In this document: in pieces, positions 48,195-58,081 of the stretch | Layout: each line of letters begins with the position of its first letter | Numbering within the stretch: the first letter of the stretch is position 1 | Source: Gillisella vitis | Lineage (GTDB): Bacteria; Pseudomonadota; Alphaproteobacteria; Rhizobiales; Rhizobiaceae | Direction of reading: 5' to 3' | Assembly (NCBI RefSeq): GCF_014204625.1 | Contig: NZ_JACHLU010000008.1 | Span: 62,001 to 126,000, forward strand | Length of the DNA stretch: 64,000 nucleotides | Notes under the pieces: generated by a model | Seen by the model: the letters and a program-made list of their open reading frames with translations, nothing else | Told to the model about the DNA's origin: nothing | Databases searched by the model: none | Position numbers and translations under genes: made by a program

Positions 48195-48458
48195 GACAAT
48201 GCCTACTTTACGTGTTTGGCGGAGGCGCAACCGCCTGGCCGATGTTGCATGATGACAAAAGCTGGTTTACCGAAGCACTGGTGAATTGCAATGCTGCTTC
48301 GTCAGACTTGTCCCGCACTTGCGACGCAGGCAGCAGACCAACAACAGAATATTTGAATGAAACATATCATTGCATCTGCCTTTGTGGTTTCCCCGGAAAG
48401 GCCACAATGATATGGCCAACACTCAACCGCCATACCATACGGGCGGGCACGAGAGAGT

Positions 48459-48968
48459 ATGATGGGAGACGCATCATTGAAGAGACGGTATTTCCAGCCG
48501 CACGTTAAAGCCGTGGGCATGACTGCGATGATCCTGCTGATCGCAACGGCTGGGCTTTCCGGCTGCACGACGGGCGAAATCTATCATAACGGTTACATTG
48601 TGGACCCCAAGGCGCTTGATCTTGTGCCCGTTGGTGCCAGCCGTGAGCAAGTCTTGCTCAGTCTCGGCACGCCATCCACCACAGCGACCTTTGATGGCGA
48701 GGTGTTTTACTACATCTCCCAGACCCGCGAGCGCCCTGTTGCTTTCATGAAGCAGCACATTGTCGATCAGCAGATTCTCGCGATCTATTTCAGCAAGGAT
48801 GGCGTTGTGAAACAGCGCGCCAATTACACGCTGAAGGACGGCAAGGTCTTCGACATGGTCTCAAGCACCACACCAACAGGCGGCAGAGACATGACCTTCC
48901 TGCAACAGATTCTGTCCGGCGGCGGCGGCGGCGCAGCCACCATGAAGAATATGCTGGGCCTGCAATAA
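48459..48968 (+). CDS. Outer membrane protein assembly factor BamE-like lipoprotein
   Basis: 169 residues with a long N-region, a hydrophobic signal (TAMILLIATAGLSGC) ending in lipobox LSGC, then a SmpA/BamE domain (LDLVPVGASREQVLLSLGTPSTT, GEVFYYISQTRERP) and a Gly-rich tail. Predicted periplasm-facing outer membrane lipoprotein of the BAM complex. Adjacent ATGs at 48459 and 48462 are equivalent; GAGAGAG precedes them closely. Followed by a terminator. Confidence 0.9.
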   Translation: MMGDASLKRRYFQPHVKAVGMTAMILLIATAGLSGCTTGEIYHNGYIVDPKALDLVPVGASREQVLLSLGTPSTTATFDGEVFYYISQTRERPVAFMKQHIVDQQILAIYFSKDGVVKQRANYTLKDGKVFDMVSSTTPTGGRDMTFLQQILSGGGGGAATMKNMLGLQ

Positions 48969-48991
48969 GCCGAACTCATAATTTCGATAGC

Positions 48992-49020
48992 AACCCGCGG
49001 TTTTTGGACCGCGGGTTTTT
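48992..49020. terminator. Bidirectional terminator between bamE-like gene and hppA
   Basis: AACCCGCGGT/ACCGCGGGTT stem (48992-49001 with 49008-49017), six-base loop, T-run on the plus strand. It lies between convergent genes 24 and 20 bases from their stops. Confidence 0.88.
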
Positions 49021-49039
49021 CGTATGTGGTCGTTATAAA

Positions 49040-51178
49040 TCAGCCCGCCAGCACCGCCAGCAGCAGCAGTGCCACAATATTGGTGATCTTGATGGCCGGG
49101 TTGACCGCAGGCCCTGCGGTATCCTTGTAGGGATCACCGACAGTATCGCCGGTGACCGATGCCTTGTGCGCCTCAGAGCCTTTGAGGTGCCGCGTGCCAT
49201 CCTTATCGACAAAGCCATCTTCAAAGCTCTTTTTGGCATTATCCCAGGCACCGCCACCCGAGGTCATGGAAATTGCCACAAACAGACCATTGACGATCAC
49301 ACCCAGCAAGGATGCCCCAAGGGCCGCAAAAGCCGATGCCTTTGAACCGGACACCAGCAACACGCCGAAATAAACCACAAGTGGCACCAGCACCGGCAGC
49401 AACGAAGGAATGATCATCTCCCGAATCGCCGCCTTGGTGAGAATATCGACGGCACGGCCATAATCAGGCTTGTCTGTGCCTGCCATGATGCCGGGCTTTT
49501 CCCGAAACTGACGACGCACTTCTTCGACGATAGAGCCGGCAGCCCGGCCCACCGCCGTCATCGCAATACCACCGAACAGATAGGGAATGAGCCCACCAAA
49601 GATCAGACCGGCGACCACGTAAGGATTGGAGAGGCTGAAGGAAATATCGCCAATTCCGGCAAAATAAGGATATTTGTCACCATTGGCGGCAAAAAATTGC
49701 AGGTCATTGGAATAGGCGGCAAACAGCACCAATGCGCCAAGACCAGCAGAACCAATGGCATAACCCTTGGTCACGGCCTTGGTGGTATTGCCCACGGCAT
49801 CCAGCGCATCGGTGGATTTGCGCACTTCGGGCGGCAGATGCGCCATTTCAGCAATACCACCGGCATTGTCGGTGACGGGACCAAAGGCATCGAGTGCAAC
49901 AATCATCCCGGCCAGACCAATCATGGTTGTGACCGCAATCGCGGTGCCAAACAGGCCCGCCAGTTGATAGGTGCTGATAATCCCGCCGACAATCACCAGC
50001 GCAGGTAAAGCGGTTGACTCAAGGGAAACCGCCAGCCCCTGGATGACATTCGTGCCGTGACCCGTGACCGATGCCTGAGCGATGGAATTGACCGGGCGCT
50101 TGTTGGTGCCGGTATAATATTCGGTGATCAGCACAATCAGCGCTGTCACCACCAGCCCCAGAATGCCGCAGACAAACAGATGCGTACCTTTGATCGCCAT
50201 TCCGGCAACGGTGCCAATCTCGCCCCAGCCGATGGTCAGTTGCGTGGCAACCGCAAGGCCGACAATTGACAACAGGCCCGTGACGATCAGCCCCTTGTAG
50301 AGCGCGCCCATAATCGAGCCATTGGTGCCGAGCTTGACGAAAAACGTGCCGACGATAGAGGTGAGAATGCAGGTTCCGCAAATCGCCAGCGGATAGACCA
50401 TGGCGCTTTCCAGAATGGAACTGCCTGCAAAGAAGATGGCCGCCAGCACCATGGTGGCAACAACCGACACGGCATAGGTTTCAAACAGGTCTGCCGCCAT
50501 GCCAGCGCAATCGCCGACATTGTCGCCAACGTTATCGGCAATGGTGGCTGGATTGCGTGGATCGTCCTCGGGGATTCCCGCCTCGACCTTACCCACCAGA
50601 TCGCCGCCGACATCGGCTCCCTTGGTGAAAATACCACCGCCAAGACGAGCAAAAATGGAAATCAGCGAGGCACCGAAGCCAAGCGCCACCAGCGCATCAA
50701 TCACATCGCGCGAGCCGCTGGCGTGGCCAAGCCCCACTGTGAGCACGAAATAATAAAGCGAGACCCCCAACAGCGCGAGACCCGCCACCAACATGCCGGT
50801 AATGGCCCCGGATTTAAACGCAATATCCATCCCCGAAGAGAGGCTTTGGGCGCAGGCCTGCGCGGTGCGCACATTGGCGCGAACGGATACATGCATCCCG
50901 ATAAAGCCAGCGGCGCCAGACAACACTGCACCAATCAGAAAACCGATGGCCGCCTCCCCTGATAGCAGCCACCAGGTGAGCGCAAACACAACGGCACCAA
51001 CAACGGCAATATTGAGATATTGCCGCGCCAGATAGGCCTGCGCCCCTTCACGAATATAGCCTGCAATCTCCTGCATTCGTGGCGTGCCCTGATCCGCCGC
51101 CAACACCGATTGCGTTGCCCAGACCGCATAGGCCACAGACACGAAACCACATAGAATTACGCCCAATAGAACTGCCAT
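49040..51178 (-). CDS. hppA: Membrane-bound H+-translocating pyrophosphatase
   Basis: Pumps protons with energy from pyrophosphate hydrolysis; 712 residues and about 16 helices. The catalytic loops show [40 protein letters not shown], and near the C-terminus [17 protein letters not shown]. The segment [10 protein letters not shown] has Lys at the position that distinguishes K+-independent enzymes (Ala in K+-dependent ones), so it is predicted K+-independent. ATG 51178 follows GAGGGAGG; the longer frame to 51292 is not conserved. Preceded by the MFS gene on the same strand, 120 bases away. Confidence 0.96.
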   Translation of the reverse strand: MAVLLGVILCGFVSVAYAVWATQSVLAADQGTPRMQEIAGYIREGAQAYLARQYLNIAVVGAVVFALTWWLLSGEAAIGFLIGAVLSGAAGFIGMHVSVRANVRTAQACAQSLSSGMDIAFKSGAITGMLVAGLALLGVSLYYFVLTVGLGHASGSRDVIDALVALGFGASLISIFARLGGGIFTKGADVGGDLVGKVEAGIPEDDPRNPATIADNVGDNVGDCAGMAADLFETYAVSVVATMVLAAIFFAGSSILESAMVYPLAICGTCILTSIVGTFFVKLGTNGSIMGALYKGLIVTGLLSIVGLAVATQLTIGWGEIGTVAGMAIKGTHLFVCGILGLVVTALIVLITEYYTGTNKRPVNSIAQASVTGHGTNVIQGLAVSLESTALPALVIVGGIISTYQLAGLFGTAIAVTTMIGLAGMIVALDAFGPVTDNAGGIAEMAHLPPEVRKSTDALDAVGNTTKAVTKGYAIGSAGLGALVLFAAYSNDLQFFAANGDKYPYFAGIGDISFSLSNPYVVAGLIFGGLIPYLFGGIAMTAVGRAAGSIVEEVRRQFREKPGIMAGTDKPDYGRAVDILTKAAIREMIIPSLLPVLVPLVVYFGVLLVSGSKASAFAALGASLLGVIVNGLFVAISMTSGGGAWDNAKKSFEDGFVDKDGTRHLKGSEAHKASVTGDTVGDPYKDTAGPAVNPAIKITNIVALLLLAVLAG

Positions 51179-51298
51179 TCCAAAGCCTCCCTCTTTGGAG
51201 CGCTCTCTTTTCGAGACGCGCTCGGGTTCCAGACCAAGAGAGTGCGCTTTCCAAATGGCAGCCGTCAAGTGCGGCAAAAGCCGCAGAGGCAACAGATG

Positions 51299-52543
51299 TC
51301 AATTTACGGATTGAGGAGCTTTGGCTTTGGCTTTGGCTTTGGCGATTTGCAACACAACCAGCACAAGACACACAAGAGTCACAGGCCAGATCACCAGATT
51401 CATCACCGACCAGCCATAGGCCGAAAATACCTTGCCAGATGAAAAGGATGACAAAGCCACCGTGCTGAACAGCACAATATCGTGAAATCCCTGCACCTTG
51501 TCGGCTTCCTCTGGCCGATAGCTGGAGGCAACAATGGCGGTTGCGCCAATGAAACCGAAATTCCAGCCAATGCCGAGCAGCACCAGTGCCGCCCAGAAAT
51601 TCCAAAGTTCAATACCGGCATGGGCCACCAGCGCACAGGCCATCAACACCAGAAGCCCTGCCATGACCACCTTTTCAGCACCAAAGCGACGAATGAGCTT
51701 GCCGGTAAAAAAGCTGGGACCAAACATGGCAATCACATGCCACTGAATGCCAAGCGTTGCCTGATCGGACGAAAACCCGCAACCAATGACCATGGCCAGC
51801 GGCGCGCCGGTCATCATGAATGTCATCAGGGCATAGGTGCAAATGCCACAGATCATGCCAGTGGCAAAACGTTGGGTCAAAATAATCTCACTCAGAGGCC
51901 TGGGCCGCTGTGCTTCAGCCCGTTCCTGACTGCTGATGATGGGCAGATGGACAAAGCTCAACACCCCGATTGCCAACAGGGCAAGAGGCACCAGCGCCAC
52001 AAAGGCCCCGGCAAACAACACCGGCTCGAACAGGTCTTTCATCCAGATCGCCAGTTGCGGCCCGACAATGGCCGAAACAATACCACCTGCCAGAATCCAC
52101 GAGATGGCCTCGCCCTTGAAAAAGCTTGGCGACACATCTGCCGCAGCAAACCGGATTTTCTGGGTAAAGCCACTGGAAAGGCCAATCAGCAACAGGCCCA
52201 GAGCAAACAGCCAGAAATCCATCTTGAACAGGGCCAGCGTGGCAACAAGGCCGCCCACGGCAGCCGAAACAGCCCCAATCATAAAGCTGACTTTGCGGCC
52301 AAACAGCTTGGCCGCAATGGCGACACCAACCGCACCCAAGGCAACGCCAACGTTAAACCCGGTCAGCGGGGCGGTTGCCAAGGATTTATCCGCTTCGAGC
52401 AACTGATAACCGGCAAGGCCGCCCAGCGAGAAAGACAGCGGAGCAACAGAGCCGAGAATCGCCTGAGCGGCTGTCAAAATGCCGACATTGCGCTTGGCGA
52501 TGCGCAGCTGACTGTTCAGGCTCACGCTCTCATCCATGCCCAT
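51299..52543 (-). CDS. Major facilitator superfamily transporter
   Basis: 414 residues, about 12 predicted helices. The loop between helices 2 and 3 reads GVAIAAKLFGRKVSF, and between 8 and 9 FFTGKLIRRFGAEKV, as in MFS carriers. Substrate not predictable. The C-terminus ends in an Ala-Lys tract (AKAKAKAKAPQSVN) encoded by a short hexanucleotide repeat near 51320-51340. It starts 12 bases after nusB and precedes hppA, so it belongs to the ribH-nusB transcription unit. Confidence 0.85.
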   Translation of the reverse strand: MGMDESVSLNSQLRIAKRNVGILTAAQAILGSVAPLSFSLGGLAGYQLLEADKSLATAPLTGFNVGVALGAVGVAIAAKLFGRKVSFMIGAVSAAVGGLVATLALFKMDFWLFALGLLLIGLSSGFTQKIRFAAADVSPSFFKGEAISWILAGGIVSAIVGPQLAIWMKDLFEPVLFAGAFVALVPLALLAIGVLSFVHLPIISSQERAEAQRPRPLSEIILTQRFATGMICGICTYALMTFMMTGAPLAMVIGCGFSSDQATLGIQWHVIAMFGPSFFTGKLIRRFGAEKVVMAGLLVLMACALVAHAGIELWNFWAALVLLGIGWNFGFIGATAIVASSYRPEEADKVQGFHDIVLFSTVALSSFSSGKVFSAYGWSVMNLVIWPVTLVCLVLVVLQIAKAKAKAKAPQSVN

Positions 52544-52555
52544 GTCTCTCTCTGA

Positions 52556-53041
52556 TCAGGCTTTAGCAGCCGGGCTACGAACCTGTTTGGCAATGCGATC
52601 CAGAACGGCATTGACCAGCTTCGGCTCATCCTCCTGAAAGAAGGCATGAGCAATCTCGACATATTCGGTGACAATCACGGCGACCGGCACGTCTTTTCGC
52701 TCCAGCAATTCAAATGTGCCTGCGCGCAAAATTGCCCGCACGGTGCTATCCACCCGCGACAGCGACCAGTCATCCTGCAAGGCCTGACGGATCAGCGGGT
52801 CGATCTTGGTCTGGTCGCGCACGACGCCAGCCACCAGAGAGCGAAACCACGAGGCATCGGCCTTGAGATAGGTCTCGCCATCCAGTTCCTGACCGAGACG
52901 GTGCGTCTCATATTCAGCAACCACTTCCAGAACGCCGCTTCCGGCCATATCCATCTGGTAGAGCGCCTGCACGGCAGCAAGGCGGGCCGCGCCCCGCTGG
53001 TTGGCGGTTTTTACCGGCGGTGTTGTATGTTCACTCGTCAT
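52556..53041 (-). CDS. nusB: Transcription antitermination factor NusB
   Basis: 161-residue all-helical RNA-binding protein acting on boxA of rRNA operons. Seen: [57 protein letters not shown] and the C-terminal [17 protein letters not shown] 53041 lies 4 bases after the ribH stop; an upstream TTG/GTG start would overlap ribH. ribH-nusB is a widespread pair. Confidence 0.96.
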   Translation of the reverse strand: MTSEHTTPPVKTANQRGAARLAAVQALYQMDMAGSGVLEVVAEYETHRLGQELDGETYLKADASWFRSLVAGVVRDQTKIDPLIRQALQDDWSLSRVDSTVRAILRAGTFELLERKDVPVAVIVTEYVEIAHAFFQEDEPKLVNAVLDRIAKQVRSPAAKA

Positions 53042-53045
53042 GGGT

Positions 53046-53504
53046 TCAGCCACCAAATCTCTGCTTCAAGGCAATCATCGTCAAAGCTGCGCGGGCCGCA
53101 AAGCCACCCTTGTCCTTGTCGGAGCGCTTGACACGTGCCCAAGCCTGTTCATCATTTTCAACTGTCAGAATACCATTGCCAATGGCAAGGGATTCGGACA
53201 CGGATAAATCCATCAGCGCCCGGGAGGATTCATTGGCGACAATATCAAAATGATAGGTCTCGCCGCGAATAACCATGCCCAGCGCCACATAACCATCATA
53301 GACCACGCCGCCATTGTCCGCACCATCCAGCGCCATGGAAATCGCCGCTGGAATCTCCAGAGCGCCCATCACGGTGACGATGTCGTAGCTTGCGCCGGCT
53401 TCATCCAGTGCGCTCTTGGCACCGTCCAGCAGCGCGTCTGCCATGTCATCGTAAAAACGCGCCTCAACAATCAGCAGGTGCGGTGCAGAAGAAAGATCAG
53501 ACAT
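53046..53504 (-). CDS. ribH: 6,7-Dimethyl-8-ribityllumazine synthase
   Basis: Penultimate enzyme of riboflavin synthesis. 152 residues with [56 protein letters not shown] (catalytic His in the ETYHFD motif) and [17 protein letters not shown]. Normal length. It is separated from ribE and ribD by an unrelated opposite-strand gene. Followed by nusB. Confidence 0.96.
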   Translation of the reverse strand: MSDLSSAPHLLIVEARFYDDMADALLDGAKSALDEAGASYDIVTVMGALEIPAAISMALDGADNGGVVYDGYVALGMVIRGETYHFDIVANESSRALMDLSVSESLAIGNGILTVENDEQAWARVKRSDKDKGGFAARAALTMIALKQRFGG

Positions 53505-53995
53505 GAGCGGTCACTCCGGGGACGGGCGGATAAAATCTCGATGATTGGATGGGCGGTCAAACCACGCTCCAACCGCAATGGCAAGTGTTTTTCGCTCAAG
53601 CTTGCATAAATGCGCCACTTTGCCTGAGCGCGGACCACTCGACACACATTTTTGTGATGAAAGTTCAAAATCGTCATTTCAGCAACAATTGATCATCAGG
53701 CTTTGCTTGATTAACAAAATCACCGCCACAACATCAGCAAAGTGCGATATTGCGTTAACGAACCAAATCCTTGTTCGCAATCATCAATTTCCACCGATGC
53801 CCCTTGCGCCCGACAGCAACGCCAGTGCGCGCTGCTCTGCCATCTCAAAACAGGCTTTTTGATGAACAATAAGATGAAATATTTGTAATTCCGATCAAGC
53901 ACTTGAGGGCTGGAAAATAACAAAACCGAAGCGCACATCTATCGGCATCGGCCCGCTACAGGGCGCGATCGTTGTTGTGAAGCAGGAGACAACCG
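53505..53995. other. Intergenic region between ribH and the unknown 114-aa gene
   Basis: About 490 bases between divergent genes. No ORF with protein character was found. It should contain the promoter of ribH-nusB-MFS-hppA. No FMN riboswitch consensus was recognised. Confidence 0.45.
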
Positions 53996-54340
53996 ATGAG
54001 CAATATCGGACATGTATTTAGCGCATCCACCATTGGTACCGTTGTGTTTGGCGGCATACCGAGCGCAGAGTTCGCAAACAGCCCGGAAGACAGCGTTCAA
54101 CCTCTTATCAATAGCCAATTCAATATTGTTCATATCAACACATTGAATCCGGGAGATCCGGCCTATCTCGCCTTTGCAACGCAAAGTCCCCACACTTTGC
54201 AGGCCAGAAAGCTGCAAGCAGCGATTTTCGCCACATCCAAAGCCATGAAACAGCTCATTGCCCGCAACGTGGAGGTCACCTCCATTGTTGGCCTCATGCA
54301 AACAACAGACGGCACAACAACCCTTTATGTGGCTGATTAA
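53996..54340 (+). CDS. Uncharacterised 114-residue protein
   Basis: Not recognised. Begins MSNIGHVFSASTIGTVVFGG and contains VQPLINSQFNIVHINTLNPG, ARKLQAAIFATSKAMKQLIARNVEV and VGLMQTTDGTTTLYVAD. No Cys, no clear signal peptide and no strong membrane helix; compositionally ordinary. GGAG lies eight bases before the ATG. It is on the opposite strand inside the rib region, bounded by its own downstream terminator. Confidence 0.7.
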   Translation: MSNIGHVFSASTIGTVVFGGIPSAEFANSPEDSVQPLINSQFNIVHINTLNPGDPAYLAFATQSPHTLQARKLQAAIFATSKAMKQLIARNVEVTSIVGLMQTTDGTTTLYVAD

Positions 54341-54352
54341 AACATTCGGAGT

Positions 54353-54378
54353 GAGCGAAGCCTGCTATGGCTTCGCTC
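54353..54378. terminator. Bidirectional terminator between the unknown gene and ribE
   Basis: GAGCGAAGCC/GGCTTCGCTC stem (54353-54362 with 54369-54378), six-base loop, between convergent stop codons; weak T-tracts. Confidence 0.65.
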
Positions 54379-54379
54379 T

Positions 54380-55000
54380 TCATGAGACCGATGGCGCTGG
54401 AAACTCAGCCAGACGGGCCGCATAACGGGCCATGGTGTCCACTTCGAAATTGACGAAATCGCCCACCTGACGCTCGCCCCAAGTGGTGACGTCCAGCGTG
54501 TGGCGGATCAGCAGAATATCAAAATCGCAATGGGAAACGGCATTGACCGTCAGCGACGTGCCATCCAGCGCCACCGAGCCTTTCGGAGCGACAAACCGCG
54601 CCAGATGCTCAGGAACCCGAAGCGTATAACGGGTCGCATCGCCTTCGGTTTTCACAGCGATGATTTCCGCCTTTCCATCAACATGGCCGGAAACAATATG
54701 GCCACCCAACTCGTCGCCGATTTTTAAAGACCGCTCCAGATTGATGCGCGTGCCTTTTTTCCAGGAACCGATGGTGGTCAGTCGCAGGGCTTCTTCCCAC
54801 GCCTCCACTTCAAACCAGCGCCCGTTGCTGCCCTGCTCAGGCAGGCCCGTGACCGTCAGACACGTTCCCGAATGGGCAATGGAGGCTCCCATGTCGATGG
54901 TGGCTGGATCATAACTGGTGGCAATCCGCAGCTTGATGCCTTCCTTAAGGGGCGTGATGTCTTCCACGGTGCCTACATCCGTCACAATACCAGTAAACAT
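54380..55000 (-). CDS. ribE: Riboflavin synthase, alpha chain
   Basis: Final step of riboflavin synthesis: dismutation of 6,7-dimethyl-8-ribityllumazine. 206 residues in two tandem lumazine-binding domains, MFTGIVTDVGTVEDI and the second beginning HIVSGHVDGKAEII; motif SVALDGTSLTVNAV. ATG 55000 shares a base with the ribD stop (TGATG), so ribD-ribE are coupled. Confidence 0.96.
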   Translation of the reverse strand: MFTGIVTDVGTVEDITPLKEGIKLRIATSYDPATIDMGASIAHSGTCLTVTGLPEQGSNGRWFEVEAWEEALRLTTIGSWKKGTRINLERSLKIGDELGGHIVSGHVDGKAEIIAVKTEGDATRYTLRVPEHLARFVAPKGSVALDGTSLTVNAVSHCDFDILLIRHTLDVTTWGERQVGDFVNFEVDTMARYAARLAEFPAPSVS

Positions 55001-56097
55001 CAACGCTCTCTTTCATAATCGTCAAACCGATCCGCTCCGAAGCACGCGCTACGCACGTGTCGGAAGCCTGCCGGTATATTGGCGGGATCAAGCGGTGATA
55101 CAAGACCACCGGCTCCGATTTTCATTTCACTTTGATAGAGCTGGAGCCGATCCACCAGATCAGCCTCGAGAAAAGCCTGCGCCACGGCCGCGCCACCTTC
55201 CACCAGCAAAGACGATACGCCCCGGTGCGCCAATTGAGACAGGAGGTCGTGAAGATCCACGGCCTGCATCACCTCGACACCACGGTGATCCAACCGGATT
55301 TTCCGGCTCTCAAAAGCCTCATCACACGCAAAACCCTGTGGATTGCAGCAGGCGCACAGGGTTTGCACCTGCCGCGCCGTGGTCGCCAGCGTTGAGGCTG
55401 GCGGCAGATCAAGCCGTCTGTCCAGCACGATTCGGATGGGAGAGCGATGCTCCATCCCCTTGAGACGCACGGTCAGTTCCGGGTTATCGGCTTTGGCGGT
55501 GCCAATCCCCACCAGAATCGCATCGGTTTCAGCGCGCAACAATTGAACCTGCGTCCGCGACATCGGCCCGGTGATGGACACCTGCCCCTCGCCGTGTTTT
55601 CCAATCATACCATCCGCAGAAAGGGCAAGCTTCAGAAGAACTTCCGGGCGCTTGTGAATCTGCCGAGTGAGATAGGCTGACAGGCTGCGCTTCGCCTCCA
55701 GCTGTAAAACGCCGGTCACCACCTCGATCCCGGCCTCGGCCAGCATCGCAAAACCGCGACCAGACACCCGAGGGTCAGGGTCGGTTAAGGCGACAACCAC
55801 GCGAGCGACGCCAGCCTTGATCAGCGCCAAAGCGCAAGGCGGGGTCTTGCCAAAATGAGAACAGGGTTCGAGAGTGACGTAAGCGGTTGCGCCCCGCGCC
55901 TGTTCGCCGGCATTGGCCAGCGCCTGGGTCTCGGCATGTGGGCGACCGCTGCGCGCAGTGACCGCTGCACCAACAATCTCGCCGTCTTTGACAATCACAC
56001 AGCCAACCGACGGATTGGTCGATGTCTGACCAAGATGAGAGCGCCCCAGCCGAATGGCAGCAGCCATGAACCGGCGATCGTCGGCCTCGCCACTCAT
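55000..56097 (-). CDS. ribD: Bifunctional riboflavin biosynthesis deaminase/reductase RibD
   Basis: 365 residues. N-terminal pyrimidine deaminase domain with zinc motif PHAETQAL and YVTLEPCSHFGKTPPC; C-terminal reductase domain (HKRPEVLLKLALSADGMIGK, and VEGGAAVAQAFLEADLVDRL) that uses NADPH. Normal length. Four bases separate its start from the nrdR stop, and its end overlaps ribE, placing it in the glyA-nrdR-ribD-ribE unit. Confidence 0.96.
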   Translation of the reverse strand: MSGEADDRRFMAAAIRLGRSHLGQTSTNPSVGCVIVKDGEIVGAAVTARSGRPHAETQALANAGEQARGATAYVTLEPCSHFGKTPPCALALIKAGVARVVVALTDPDPRVSGRGFAMLAEAGIEVVTGVLQLEAKRSLSAYLTRQIHKRPEVLLKLALSADGMIGKHGEGQVSITGPMSRTQVQLLRAETDAILVGIGTAKADNPELTVRLKGMEHRSPIRIVLDRRLDLPPASTLATTARQVQTLCACCNPQGFACDEAFESRKIRLDHRGVEVMQAVDLHDLLSQLAHRGVSSLLVEGGAAVAQAFLEADLVDRLQLYQSEMKIGAGGLVSPLDPANIPAGFRHVRSACFGADRFDDYERER

Positions 56098-56101
56098 GCT
56101 T

Positions 56102-56578
56102 TTATTCCGGATCCATATCGCGGGAGATTTTCGCGGTGATCTCGGAAATCACCTGCTCAAAATCCTCGGCGTGGGAGAAATCCCGATAAACCGACGCATA
56201 GCGCACAAAGGCCACATCATCGAGGCTTTTCAAAGCTTCGAGCACCTGAAGGCCAATCTGTTCCGAGGAAATTTCCACTTCGCCCGAGCTTTCAAGCCTA
56301 CGCACAATCCCAGAGACTGCCCGCTCGATCCGATCACGCTCTACCGGGCGTTTGCGCAGTGCGATCTCGAAAGACCGCACCAGCTTTTCACGATCAAAGG
56401 GAGCCTTGCGGCCCGTTTTTTTCAGCACGGTCAGTTCGCGCAATTGCACGCGTTCAAACGTGGTGAAGCGGCCACCGCAATCCGGGCAGATTCTCCGCCG
56501 ACGGATGGCAGTATTATCCTCCGCCGGACGGGAATCCTTCACCTGGGTATCATCTGAACCGCAAAACGGGCACCGCAT
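56102..56578 (-). CDS. nrdR: Transcriptional repressor NrdR
   Basis: Represses ribonucleotide reductase genes in response to ATP/dATP. 158 residues: N-terminal zinc ribbon ([17 protein letters not shown], and [16 protein letters not shown]) followed by an ATP-cone ([28 protein letters not shown]). Located between glyA and ribD, its standard alphaproteobacterial context. Confidence 0.97.
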   Translation of the reverse strand: MRCPFCGSDDTQVKDSRPAEDNTAIRRRRICPDCGGRFTTFERVQLRELTVLKKTGRKAPFDREKLVRSFEIALRKRPVERDRIERAVSGIVRRLESSGEVEISSEQIGLQVLEALKSLDDVAFVRYASVYRDFSHAEDFEQVISEITAKISRDMDPE

Positions 56579-56590
56579 CAGGCTTTTCCC

Positions 56591-57880
56591 TTACAGATAC
56601 GGGTACATGGGGAAATTGCCGGTCAGCGCCACGACCTTTTCGCGCACAGACGCTTCAACAGCGGCATTGCCTTCATCGGAGTTGGCAACCTTCAGACCAT
56701 CGAGAACCTCAACAATCAGATTGCCGATTTCGATAAATTCGGCTTCCTTGAAGCCACGGGTCGTACCAGCGGGTGTGCCGAGGCGGATACCGGAGGTAAC
56801 AAATGGCTTTTCTGGGTCGAACGGAATACCGTTCTTGTTGCAGGTCACATAGGCGCGGCCGAGGGCGGCTTCTGCGCGCTTGCCGGTGGCGTTTTTCTTG
56901 CGCAGGTCCACCAGCATCAGGTGGTTGTCGGTGCCGCCGGAGACGATGTCCAGACCACCCTTGACGAGGGTTTCCGACAGCGCCTTGGCGTTCTTGACCA
57001 CCTGAGCGGCATAATCCTGAAACTCTGGCTGCAACGCTTCGCCAAAGGCAACGGCCTTGGCGGCGATGACATGCATCAGCGGGCCGCCCTGAAGACCCGG
57101 GAAGACTGCCGAATTGAACTTCTTGGCCAGTTCTTCCTCATTGGTGAGAATCATGCCGCCGCGTGGACCACGCAACGATTTATGAGTCGTGGTGGTGGCA
57201 ACATGGCAATGCGGGAATGGCGATGGATGCTGACCGCCAGCCACCAGACCAGCGATATGGGCCATATCGACCATCAGGTAAGCGCCAACTTCGTCAGCGA
57301 TTTCGCGGAAACGCTTCCAGTCCCAGATACGGGAATAGGCGGTGCCGCCAGCAATGATCAGCTTTGGCTTATGCTTGCGGGCCGATTCGGCAACAGCGTC
57401 CATATCCAGCAGGTTGTCGCCTTCGCGTACACCGTAGGACACGACGTTGAACCATTTGCCGGACATGTTGACCGGCGAACCGTGGGTCAAATGGCCCCCG
57501 GAGTTCAGGTCGAGGCCCATGAAGGTATCGCCGGGCTGCAACAGCGCCAGAAACACGGCCTGATTCATCTGCGAGCCGGAATTGGGCTGCACATTGGCAA
57601 AATTGACGCCAAACAGCTTCTTGGCGCGCTCAATTGCCAGTTCCTCGGCAATATCAACAAACTGACAGCCGCCATAATAGCGCTTGCCCGGATAGCCTTC
57701 CGCATATTTGTTGGTCATGATCGAGCCTTGCGCTTCCAGCACGGCGCGCGAGACAATGTTTTCCGACGCGATCAATTCAATTTCATGACGTTGGCGACCG
57801 AGCTCCTTCTCAATCGCGCCAAAGATTTCCGGATCAGAGTCGGCAAGTGAGCGGGAAAAGAAAGCATCGGTATTGGTCAT
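56591..57880 (-). CDS. glyA: Serine hydroxymethyltransferase
   Basis: PLP enzyme interconverting serine and glycine with tetrahydrofolate. 429 residues from ATG 57880, with [34 protein letters not shown] and the PLP-lysine motif [21 protein letters not shown] lies nine bases upstream. The much longer frame to 58063 adds a non-conserved leader. Followed 12 bases later by nrdR. Confidence 0.97.
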   Translation of the reverse strand: MTNTDAFFSRSLADSDPEIFGAIEKELGRQRHEIELIASENIVSRAVLEAQGSIMTNKYAEGYPGKRYYGGCQFVDIAEELAIERAKKLFGVNFANVQPNSGSQMNQAVFLALLQPGDTFMGLDLNSGGHLTHGSPVNMSGKWFNVVSYGVREGDNLLDMDAVAESARKHKPKLIIAGGTAYSRIWDWKRFREIADEVGAYLMVDMAHIAGLVAGGQHPSPFPHCHVATTTTHKSLRGPRGGMILTNEEELAKKFNSAVFPGLQGGPLMHVIAAKAVAFGEALQPEFQDYAAQVVKNAKALSETLVKGGLDIVSGGTDNHLMLVDLRKKNATGKRAEAALGRAYVTCNKNGIPFDPEKPFVTSGIRLGTPAGTTRGFKEAEFIEIGNLIVEVLDGLKVANSDEGNAAVEASVREKVVALTGNFPMYPYL

Positions 57881-58029
57881 GATCGCAGTCTCCTGAAAGC
57901 GTGGATGCCCCGGCGTATTAACGTCCTCGGGGCCTAAGAGCAAGACAACGGAACGACATTTGCAGTTCAAAGCACGCGAGAGGCCACCTGTTTTTGTGTG
58001 GCACCACAGAAACACACGCCAAACATACA

Positions 58030-58057
58030 AAAGGCCGCGCAAATTTGCGCGGCCTTT
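58030..58057 (-). terminator. Terminator after ldtP
   Basis: Perfect 28-base palindrome AAAGGCCGCGCAAA/TTTGCGCGGCCTTT between ldtP and glyA, 24 bases past the ldtP stop, followed on the minus strand by a short T-rich tract. Confidence 0.82.
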
Positions 58058-58081
58058 GATCAAAACGGGAGAAGCCGGGAG

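Noticed and set aside
53720-53938. 72-codon ORF in the ribH upstream gap
   Set aside because: No ribosome site, overlaps other random frames, and lacks protein-like composition.
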